A DNA stretch of 64,000 bases from Heterodera schachtii (taxonomy: Eukaryota > Nematoda > Chromadorea > Rhabditida > Heteroderidae), in contig SIJG01000023.1 of the NCBI GenBank assembly GCA_023374025.1, positions 805,382 to 869,381 of the forward strand, in the 5' to 3' direction. Below the pieces are notes generated by a model. The model saw nothing but the letters and a program-made list of their open reading frames with translations. It made no database searches and was not told where the DNA came from. The first letter of the stretch is position 1, and each line of letters starts with the position of its first letter. Shown here one piece after another: positions 12,501 through 23,148 of this stretch. Position numbers and translations under genes: made by a program.

Positions 12501-15500
12501 CAACAAAGAACAAAACACAAACATAATACAACACAGAACAAAACAAAACACAAAACAACAAAGAACAAAACACAAACATAATACAACACAAAACAAAACA
12601 AACACAACAAAAACACAAAACAAAACAACACAAAAAAAACACATAGAACAAAACACAAAACAACACAAAAATGAACAAAACAAATAATATAAAACACAAT
12701 AAAAACAAAACACAACACAAAAGAACACAAAAACAAAACACAACACAGAACAAACACAAAAGAACATAGAACAAAACAACACAAAACAAAACAACAAAGA
12801 ACAAAACACAAAACATAATACAACACAGAACAAAACAAAACACAAAATAACACAAAACAAAACAGAACAAAAAACCCAAAACATAATACAACACAGAACA
12901 AAACACAATAAAAACAAAACAAAACACAACACAGAACAAAACACAAAACAAAACAACATAGAACAAAACACAAAACAAAACAACATAGAACAAAACAGCA
13001 ACAACACAAAACAAACAACATAGAACTGAACAAAAAACAAACACATAGAACAAAACACAAACAAAACACATAGAACAAAACACAAAACAAAAGAAAACCC
13101 AAAAAATGAACAAAACCCAAAAACAACAAAACACAATACAAACAAAACAACATGCAATAAAACACAACACAAAACAACACAACAAAAAACCAAACAATCT
13201 AAAACCAAACACAACCAGAACAAAACACAAAAGAACACAAAACAAAACACAAAACAACAAAGAACAAAACACAAAGCAAAACAACACAAAAAAAACACAT
13301 AGACAAAACACAAAACAACACAAAAATGAACAAAAACAAAGAACAAAACACAAAGCAAAACAACACAAAAAAAAACACATAGAACAAAACACAAAACAAC
13401 ACAAAAATGAACAAAACACAATAAAAACAAAACAAAACACAACACAAAAGAACACAAAACACAACACAGAACAAAACACAAAACAAAACAACATAGAACA
13501 AAACAGCAAAACAACACAAAAAAACACAACGCAAAACAACAAAGAACAAAACAAAACACAACAGAAACACAAAAGAACACAAAACAAAACAAAACAGCAC
13601 AAAAAAAACACATAGAACAAAACACAAAACAATACAAAACAAAACACAAAAATGAAGAAAAAACAAAAACACAATACAAACAAAACAACATGCAATAAAA
13701 CACAAAAGAACACAAAACAAAACAAAACAGCACAAAAAAAAACACATAGAACAAAACACAAAACAATACAAAAAAAACACATAGACAAAACACAAAACAA
13801 CACAAAAATGAACAAAAACAAAGAACAAAACACAAAGCAAAACAACACAAAAAAAAACACATAGAACAAAACACAAAACAACACAAAAATGAACAAAACA
13901 CAATAAAAACAAAACAAAACACAACACAAAAGAACACAAAACACAACACAGAACAAAACACAAAACAAAACAACATAGAACAAAACAGCAAAACAACACA
14001 AAAAAACACAACGCAAAACAATAAAGAACAAAACAAAACACAACAGAAACACAAAAGAACACAAAACAAAACAAAACAGCACAAAAAAAACACATAGAAC
14101 AAAACACAAAACAATACAAAACAAAACACAAAAATGAACAAAAAACAAAAACACAATACAACACAAAAATGAACAAAAACAAACACAAAACAATACAAAA
14201 CAAAACACAAAACATAATACAACACAGAACAAAACACAAAAGAACACAAAACAAAACACAACATAATACAACACAGAACAAAACACAACGCAAAACACAA
14301 AAGAACACAAAACAAAACAAAACAGCACAAAAAAAAACACATAGAACAAAACACAAAACAATACAAAAAAAACACATAGACAAAACACAAAACAACACAA
14401 AAATGAACAAAAACAAAGAACAAAACACAAAGCAAAACAACACAAAAAAAAACACATAGAACAAAACACAAAACAACACAAAAATGAACAAAACACAATA
14501 AAAACAAAACAAAACACAACACAAAAGAACACAAAACACAACACAGAACAAAACACAAAACAAAACAACATAGAACAAAACAGCAAAACAACACAAAAAA
14601 ACACAACGCAAAACAACAAAGAACAAAACAAAACACAACAGAAACACAAAAGAACACAAAACAAAACAAAACAGCACAAAAAAAAAACACATAGAACAAA
14701 ACACAAAACAATACAAAACAAAACACAAAAATGAACAAAAAACAAAAACACAATACAACACAAAAATGAACAAAAACAAACACAAAACAATACAAAACAA
14801 AACACAAAACATAATACAACACAGAACAAAACACAAAAGAACACAAAACAAAACACAACATAATACAACACAGAACAAAACACAACGCAAAACACAAAAG
14901 AACACAAAACAAAACAGAACAAAAAACCCAAAACATAATACAACCCAGAACAAAACAAAACACAACACAAAACACAAAAGAACACAAAACAAAACAACAC
15001 AGAACTGAACAAAAAACAAAACACATAGAACAAAACACAAAACAAAAGACATAGAACAAAACACAAAACAAAACAACAACCAATTTTTTGTGGTCTTGCA
15101 ATAACATTATGTTTAAATACAAAAATGACTGACCTAAGACAGCACCGTAAACATTGCATAATTTCCAACGCAATGTTGTCCCGAATGTCTTTGTACGCAT
15201 CTGAGGCAATAACATTCCGGACGGATTGATCTCGGCTCGCACTCAGAAATTCATCAATCAACAGACGAAGAAACGCTCCCTAAAGAGGATGATAGAACAA
15301 CATATTACTGAAGTTCGTAACACCCATTATTCGGACTTGAGCATAGTCAAAAATTTACACATACATTTTTTGTAAAAATCTAATAATTCTACTAAAATTT
15401 CGAAAAATCGCTGGAAGATTTTATGTTTTTTAAAATTTTCTTAGGTAATTTTTTATAAATCTCCCGGGGGAACGCTCAATTAGGAAAGGAACTGACGAGC

Positions 15501-18500
15501 TGCTCCCGATAATAATACCTCATTTCTGGAACACTTCTTCGCCTTGCCCAACACTTCATGGCCCTTGGCCAAAAGCATGGTCGTTTTGGTGGGCAATCGG
15601 CGGTCCAAAAATGTGTTGCCATTGGCACAACAGTTGTAGAATTTCCTCAATTCCGCAACATCCCTCTGTTGTTCACCCTCCTCACGAAACTTGGCAATTT
15701 TGTAACACCAACGCCACAAATCGGTGTGCTGCTTGAGCTTCTCGTGTGGTGCTTTCTGTTGCAACAATTTGCCCAAAAAGTAGCCAACAGTGGCATAGAA
15801 ATGTTCAGTTGACGCATTTCGGTCCTCAATTCGGTCGGCCGGGAAAAGCTCATCAAGCAAATGAAGACAACGGCGCAAGAATCGCTTGGCCACAAAGGAA
15901 GAGAGATCAGTGCCACCGAGTTCGTTGAGAATCCTTAATTATTGGGATAAGAATGGGTTTTATGTTTTAAATAGAGAAAACAACTTTGTATCCGAAAATT
16001 TTTTTGTAAAAAGCTCGTCGCAAAAAAGGTGGGTTAAAAAGCAAAAACATTATGCTCTTTTAATTTTAATTGCACAAAAAAACGTACTTGGAAATCCATT
16101 CACCAATGTCCAAAAGAGAGTTGTCCGTCTCACGAATGCATTGGATCATCAACAATTTCTGCTTTATGTGCGCATCCTCCGAGTCCGATGTCCAATCATA
16201 CTGGTGGAGGAGGACATTTTTCAACTGAAATTTGACCGATGACAAATTATCGTAGTACAACACTTTTAAAAGAAAAAAAATTTATGTTTTTATTTTCAAA
16301 AAAGTTTTTGTGGTATAAATATTTTTTTCTTATTTTTTCGGGTTTCGTTTTTTAGATCTTCAAACTCTTTTTCTTCATTTTATAGTTTTATTTATTTTTT
16401 TTAATATGACCTCCTCATATCGTTTGGCTTCAATTAGGTAGTCAATTTGTTGCAGTTGGAATTGTCGCACCCTTTTGCGCAACAATTCCTTCAAATTTCG
16501 GACAGTCAAACAGCTGAGGTCGAACTCGGCATGGCTCAGCAGTGCCCATTCCGGCTCCATGAGAGCCAACGCAGAAGTAAGCTGTGTATAAGTGTGAATG
16601 AAGTGGAAAGCCTCCGAATTGGGCAGGCTAAGCTCGTCGGGCAAAAGGTTGGCAATTAGCCTGAAAAAAAGGAATATGAAATTCAGGCCCGTAGCCTGGG
16701 GGCCCGAAATGAAAAATTCAAAGCAATGTTCTTTTATTAAATTTATCACAAAAATGACAAAAATTAGTCACTTTGGTGGAAAACACCTACAAATTCCTGT
16801 TTTCTCTCTGGCGACGAAAATTTTTAAAAACACTGAATAAATTTTTGGAATTTTAACCAGAAAAGGAATTTAAAAAATCCTTCGGATTCCTCCTCTGGTT
16901 TTTTCTAAATGTTAAATTTAAATTACCATTTATAGCGCACCTCCAACTGTCTGCGAATGGTCGACAGTTTTGAGAAGTCTTTTGGTTGTCCCAAGTGATT
17001 ATCATCATCATTTTTGTTAATGCTTTCATTGCTTCCAATAACTAAAAGAAAACGCACGATGAAGATAGCTTTTACTAGTAATAACTGTTTAGAAATTAAA
17101 GACTTTTAGGTTTCTTGAAAAAAAAATCATATGATTCAGTAAATGCCAAACGGGAAATTTTTTTTAATTTTGGAAAAAAATCTTTTACATTGTTGTGACT
17201 AAAGTCATAGCAGTAGAAAAATTTAGACTGCCGTAAAAAATAGTCCAGAAATACATAGATCCCTTTAAAAAAATTTCGGCGAGAGGGGGGGGGGGGGGGG
17301 GGGAGCGATCGCCTCATTGTTACAAGACCCGTGATTTTTTTTTTTGACAAATGCACACCCGTAGGGGACCGACTGTTGTTGTTGTTACCAGCCGCAGTCT
17401 GTCGTGTCTGCCGCTGCTCAGCTTGAATTCGATGGAACACCCAGCGGAACAGTGCGTCGTTGTCACCGGTAAACAACAACTTTTGTTGTGCATGGCGGCC
17501 ATCGTCGTCTATTGCTGTTTGTCGGTGAAATTGATATTCCGTAACATTTCCATTTTCTTCAGCATGCCCTTCAATGGAAATGGTTTTGCCGTTCGGCGAA
17601 TGTGCCGTCGTTTTTTGTTGTTTTTGTTGCAGCAAAAGGCGGCCATAAAATGCCTGCAGAATGGACAGTGCCCGATGTGAGCCGAGTTCAGCAGCCAATT
17701 GGTGTATTGCCAAATCCGACTCGGTGAAGGAACAATTTGACAAACAGAACAGACTGCTCCATCGAGCATAGACGTCGCTAAAGAAACAGTTTTTGTCAAT
17801 CCCTTGAAAACAATTTTGTGGCTATAGTAAAATTAAAAATAAATAAATGTAGTTTTTTTTTGAACATGGTCAGCCTCGATGCAGGGAGGAGCCAAGGAGG
17901 GAGGGGGGGAGACAAAAATCGAGAAATTTACAAAAAGGAATGTATGCTCAAGTTTTGGTAACCCTCTAAAACAAAAATTTTTTGATGAAAAATGGGAAAC
18001 ATTTGAAAAAGTATGCAATTTTTTTTGCTTTACTAATTTTTCAAAATGTGATCCATAAATCACCAGGTTTTGGTGAAAAACTGTTACTGCCAAAACTTAA
18101 AAATTTTCCAGGCGACGCCTATCGGCACATATCATCATACCCTGTGTCTATTCGATGGAAACACTTTTCTTATGGGACTGACTCGAAAGTAAAAAAAAAA
18201 ACAAAATTATAAACAGTACCGGTAAGCTTCGACCTGCTCCAATGTGAGGACAACAAACGGCTGCTGTTCAAAAGCAACCCAAGCAAGAAAAGTGTAGAGA
18301 ACATCCGGGAATTTTGTCGTTTCAAATGATGTTTCGTCAATCAATTTGACGAACAGTTCATCAACACTTGACAACTGTTGTGGGCTGCTGATGGCGTCGG
18401 GCATAAACTGCATGGATTGCCGGTGATTGGACACTGAAGCTTGATGTTCTTCCAACTCGTGTTCATCAAATCCCATCAAAGTCAATGCCTAAAAAATAAA

Positions 18501-21500
18501 TAACTTTGTTTATTTATTAATAATAAAATATATTTCAAAAAACACAAGAAAAAAATTTTTGAAAATTTTTTTAGGAAAATTTTCAATTAGTAATTCATTA
18601 TAATTTAGAAAAAAATTATAAAAAAGGTGTAAACGAACATCCATGCGTGAATCGTTAGCCTGTGTTTGCCTCTGTTTATTTGAGTTTCCAAAATAATCCA
18701 AATCATCGAATAAACGTGTTGAACGGCGTAAACTGATTTCGTCCTGAGTTTCCGGCATGGCGGTGGTGCCGGCGGCTGCCTCACTTTCTTGGGACATAGA
18801 CACTCCTTGCCGGTCCCAAATTGGAGCCTGAAATTTTTGCAATTCGAACAATTTTCTTAACAGTTCATTAATAGAAAATTCAAAAAAAAAAAAAAATTTC
18901 CTCGAATGTGACCCAATTACTAAAAAATTTTGTTAACAAATGAACTCATTTTTTCAAAAATTTTCCGTCATACTCCTTATTCTGCAAGTTTTTTTCCTGA
19001 AAAGCGCCAAAAGTGGTGTGAAAATTAAAAAAAAAAGTCTGATTTTTTACATATGGCTGAACCCTTTTTTGAAAATTTGGCAGTGGTCCCCCTCCCTTGG
19101 AACCCTTTGAATTTTGATTGACTCCTCTGCCTCTCTTTTATCTTTGCATTTCAACTACCTGCTCATTGTTAGACTCATTGTTTTGTGGTTGCTCATCCAT
19201 TTCCCCCCTCTCCGTTTCGTTTTGGTTTTCCAAAATTTCCGTCTCCGTGGTCGCAATTTGCTCCAACAATGTCATTGCATTCGGCTCATCGGAGGACATC
19301 GAAGGCTGACGCATTTCTGTACTTGACAACTCTCCCTCCTGCAAAGGAACATTAAAATCAATTATTTTTACCCAATTGTGTTGTAGTGACAGTAAAATAT
19401 TGAATATTTTGCGCTACCAACAAAAACAAATCAGGGAGTTACGAGTGCCTCAATTTAAAAAAAAAAAACACTTTCCGATAATTATTAGTAGTTATTTTGA
19501 ATATTTATACAATTTTATGAATTAAGCGCGGCAACAAATTTAAATGAGGCTGAAGACAAGAAAAAAAAATTTTTTTTTGTCGACGCTCATTTGTAATTAA
19601 TTGTAAAATGCGAAGCCAGGCATTTGGAAACAGCCAATGAAATAAAATTAATTACCATTTGTTCCTCGTCCATCTCGGAATGCGACTGTCCACTCCTCAT
19701 ACCAATTGCCCTCATACCAATTGCCAGTTGCCTTTCTGCCCTTTCCGTTACTTTTGACGGCATTATTATACAATTGCCACCCATTGATTCAAACTCAAAT
19801 GCGACACGTTGTTCAGCAAACTGAAAAAGGGAGTTTAAAAAATTTTCAATTTTTTATTTATCGTTTTTTGAAAAATTTGATAAATAAATTGAAAACAAAC
19901 CGAAGAATATGCATTTATCCGATCAAAAATGTTGCAAAGCAATTTTGCCAGCTGTTCCATCCTAAAGCAATTGCTTGTATAAAATTTGTTTGGATAATTA
20001 AAGGAGCAAGGGCGTAGCCAGAACTACCATACATATTTTTTCGCCAATTATGGAAATTTTGTGGTCCAGGGGTAATGTCGATAGACACCGTCCTGGAAAT
20101 TTTTGTTTCCATCTTTTGATTACAAAATTTTTTAATTTTTTCGGGGGGGGGGGGGGGGGGGGGGCTATAGCTCCCCTTTCAGTCATCGCCCTGACATGCC
20201 CTTGCAGAAGACGTAAGACCAACTTTGTTTTTGGCTTCAGCTTTACCACCAGCGGAGCCCATTTGGGCATGGGTGAAACTGTGCGAAATATTGCGAATTC
20301 ATGGCCAACCAAACGATGACTTTCATGTTGAAAAAATGCATCAAAAGTTTGAAGAACCTTTAAAATGAGTGGGTTTTCATTTCAATTTGGATCTGTTGAA
20401 TTTTTTTGAGTTCATGTGAAATGAGACAATGGCAGTTTGTAAAGTTAAAATTAGAATTTTTTTCTCAAAAAACCAGAATGATTTCATCTCTTTAAGAAAA
20501 TTCAAATATTTTTCTTATTAAAAATTTTAAAAATTTAAAGGCAGAAAAAATAGTATTTTTTATAAGCGTATCTAAGGCTCAAGATTAAAAAAAATTACTG
20601 AAGGAACAGGTAAACACAAAATGACCATTTAATTTTTGAAAATTTAGGAACATAAAAATAGAAATTGGCCAAAATAAATTCATTTTTAATTATTAAAATA
20701 AATCGTAATTAGAATAAGTTCTGACCTCATTTCTTTGTGACTTCGAAACATCAAATTCAACAATATTTGCAGAAAAAAGTTTTGAATGATGTTCGGCCCA
20801 AAAGGGACTGCTGTCAGAAATCAGTTGGCGAATGATATGTGCCGTTTGGTGTTCAGGATAGTCATCGAATACTCGCTGTAACACATTTGTACATCCTGAA
20901 AAGGGTGATATTTTTACTTATCCAAATTGGGTGGATTAGGTCCCTCTCCGCCGGTTTAATGGAAAAAAAACAATTGAGAATTTCGTATTTTTCATATTTC
21001 TTACAAATAGTCCATTTTTGTTTAAAAAAATATAAATGAATTTCATCCAATTTTTTTTCACAAAATTGTAAATTACTAAGGTAGTCGTTGTTGAAATAAT
21101 GGACGAGCAAAAGTGCTTCCAACGCACGAAATTCGTCTTCACATTGCGTCATGCAAAAAGCGGAGGACCGCCAATCCATTCGACGGATGGCACATTGTCC
21201 ACAATTGAACCATAAATCTTTGAAATCCGGCCTTATACTTAAAGCCTGGCAAAAAAAATGCGTGGAATTTTACAAAAAAAAATTAGTCACTTTTGCTGTT
21301 GGGGTGCCTCGGAAAAAATTGCAAAGGGGTGGACCTTTCAGAGGAAATGATTTTTTTTTTTTTTTTGCAAAACAAAAGGGTCCCTTTTTCGAAGGGAGCT
21401 CTCTCAACAGGTAAAGTGCCAAAAACTTGCCAACCTGTACATAGAATTGGAACGGGTCCTTGGCCAGTCCACTCATGGCCAAATTGATGTTGAAATACAG

Positions 21501-22671
21501 TTTTGCCATATTTGGCACAATTCGTTGCGATGAAGTGCCGTCGCCGGCAGTCATTGCTTTTTGCCAATCAAATGTTGACCAATCAGCGATGTGATATTTG
21601 GACAACACCGGATGGACAAGAAGTGCCGAAAATATGGAGACAGCCCTTTCAATGTTTCCCTCTTGCAAAAAGTTCAAAGCACTTCGGTATTTGTCCTCAA
21701 TCTCCGCTTCCTAAAAGGTGAAAGGTGTTAAAAAGATTTTTTTTTTTTTTTTTTTGTAATTACGATGAAAAAATGAAAAAAAAATTTCCAGGCGGCGCCT
21801 ATCGCAAATTCAGAAAAAAATAGTCAGTTTAAGGCGAATAACTATTAAAACCGTGTTATTTTTGGCGCATAGAAACTATATTTTGGAAAAAATTGCACTG
21901 GAAAAATTTTTAGAAGATTTTTTTGGGGTTAAGAGTTGATTAAATCTAACAATAAGCGGGGACTCGATTTTTTTTTTGTTGACCGAAACAGAAATTGTCC
22001 TTTTCTATCATAAAAAATTTCACTTTTCATTTTGTGGCACGGATAGGAACTCGCACAAAAAGGAAGTCCAGCATTTTGGCATTGAGTTCAATGGCTCAAA
22101 TTCGGGCCACAAAATGGAAAAGTACCAAAAAAATTGGCAATAAATATATTATTAGGAAAACAAAAAGTTTATGAGTGCGTTTTACTTGTGCTTCACGAGA
22201 TGTTCGAGGATTGTCCCCATCTTCAATGGATGACCAATCGTCGTCCACATAATCTGAACACTCAGAGGGCACCGGGGATTGATCACGAGGAATGTCAGGG
22301 CAAGTGTAAAACAGTTTAAATTGTGTATTTGATGCTTCTTTTACGGTGGAAGCAGCCAATGATGACGCATCGGTGTGAACATTTACAGCTACAGATTGGC
22401 CTGAAAAAACAAATATTTAGGTAATTATAACAAAAAAAAATTTTTTTTTGCAGTTTAGTTGACCCGATAGAATTTTGCAAACAAAAAAAAATTGCAAATT
22501 TATAAGTTTCTTATAATTTTTAATCGGTTCAACTTAATTGCAAAAGTGCCGACGCTTTTGATTACTTATGGGACTTAATGAATGTGAATGTTGTTGAAGT
22601 CCATCATCGTCATTAAGTGACGTTGAATTGGTTGAGTTCAGTGTTCTATTTGTTAAAATTGGAGGAAACAT
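3591..22671 (-). CDS. CABIN1: CABIN1/Hir3-like HIRA-complex subunit, 29 exons
   Basis: Exons: 22671-22566, 22400-22186, 21710-21435, 21245-21077, 20895-20726, 20357-c.20224, 19961-19901, 19820-19656, 19338-19159, 18827-18639, 18488-18220, 17777-17359, 17041-16927, 16660-16411, 16224-16088, 15933-15519, 15279-15134, 10683-10068, 9679-9527, 9424-9245, 9189-9106, 8878-8540, 8098-7880, 7580-7411, 7065-6904, 6642-6567, 6256-5496, 5088-4711, 4425-3591. Lengths keep one frame, giving about 2,465 residues (human CABIN1 about 2,220). Resemblances in colinear order include an N-terminal REAQEAEIEDKYRSALNFL, TPR-like PDFKDLWFNCGQCAIRR, AWLSNYFLAKIGEKLGEQP, then YFEPLEIHYKVHAYALRYL and NGSFPYHLCKIVNLAAK. 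In other animals CABIN1 acts with HIRA, UBN1 and ASF1a to deposit histone H3.3, and also binds calcineurin. The last three exons encode a roughly 650-residue Gln/His/Ser/Pro-rich tail not recognisable from vertebrates. A possible trans-splice acceptor (TTTGTTTAG) lies just upstream of the ATG. The donor of exon 6 is uncertain (20224 or a GC donor at 20200). An intron of 4,450 bp (10684-15133) contains a satellite. Confidence 0.9.
10745..15083. repeat. 4.3-kb A/C-only satellite in a CABIN1 intron
   Basis: The plus strand is built almost wholly of ACAAAA, ACACAAAA and AACACAAAAC words with very few G or T, so the minus (gene-sense) strand is TTTTGTGTTTTG-type. Higher-order copies exist: blocks starting near 12141, 12382 and 12672 resemble each other; a block of about 330 bp recurs at about 13321, 13801 and 14398; and 14150-14340 recurs about 597 bp later. 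Marker words such as CACATAGAACAAAACACAAA recur throughout. It lies inside the 10684-15133 intron of the CABIN1-like gene. It is not a CRISPR: no constant repeats with unique spacers. Confidence 0.95.
18101..18130 (+). repeat. GC-rich palindromic repeat, copy in CABIN1 intron
   Basis: AAATTTTCCAGGCGACGCCT followed by ATCGGCAC. One of the dispersed copies of the GGCGCCTATCGGCACCGCC family; related copies lie at about 20071-20106 (inverse), 21781-21806, 22835-22862, 27388-27420, 27823-27858, 47058-47095 (inverse) and 47188-47222 (inverse). Confidence 0.7.
20005..20210. repeat. Repeat insertion in a CABIN1 intron (GGGCGTAGCC end, poly-G, palindrome)
   Basis: Begins AAGGGCGTAGCCAGAACTAC, contains an inverse copy of the GC-rich palindrome (20071-20106), a 22-base G run (20143-20164) and ends near CATCGCCCTGACATGCCCTT. 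The start resembles the terminal repeat of the MITE at 27685, so this is probably a related, degraded element next to exon 6. Confidence 0.55.
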
Positions 22672-23148
22672 GTCAACAAAAAAGCTAAACAAACATATAT
22701 AAATTTTTAGAGCTTGACATTTTGAAAAAAGCCTGGATAGCGCCTCAAAATCGCCGTTCCTCAAAATTTTTGAAATTAACCCGTGTTTTTAAAATTCTGC
22801 CATTTATTTTGCAAAATTTTATATAAATTTCCTTTTTTTCACCGGTAGTGCCTATCAGTACATGGGTTATTCCTTGTCTTGGGACATAGGACTCCGGTAA
22901 AAAAAACGACTCGAGTTCGGGTTTTTATTTTAACGGAGGTTTTAATTTTTTAAATTTAAAATTTATTTATTTGGCATTATATATTTTAGATTCAAATAAT
23001 TTTATCATTTTGTTTTGGGCCTTTGGGTTGTGTTGATTGGATTTTATGCGATGCGACCCGCATTCTTTCTTGTTTTGATTTTTATCATCGGGGCTTCTAA
23101 ATAACCCACAGAATCTTTAGAACAAAAAATCCATTGACTGACGATTAA
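22672..23148. promoter_or_regulatory. Shared upstream region of CABIN1 and DMAP1 (divergent)
   Basis: The start codons of the two divergent genes are 477 bp apart, so both promoters must lie here or inside first exons. No obvious TATA box is placed for either gene. AG acceptors precede each ATG (TTTGTTTAG on the minus side; GAATCTTTAG at 23111-23120 on the plus side), consistent with spliced-leader addition, which is inference. A degenerate copy of the window's GC-rich palindromic repeat occurs at about 22835-22862. Confidence 0.55.

Noticed and set aside
10745..15083. CRISPR-like or minisatellite-coded array
   Set aside because: There are no constant repeats with unique spacers; the units are variable low-complexity words and the genome is animal.
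11247..15261. Two overlapping open frames of more than 1,300 codons on the minus strand, rich in Cys/Phe/Val/Leu
   Set aside because: They are a consequence of the A/C-only satellite, which lacks stop codons in antisense. The clear splice from 15134 to 10683 in the CABIN1-like gene removes the region.
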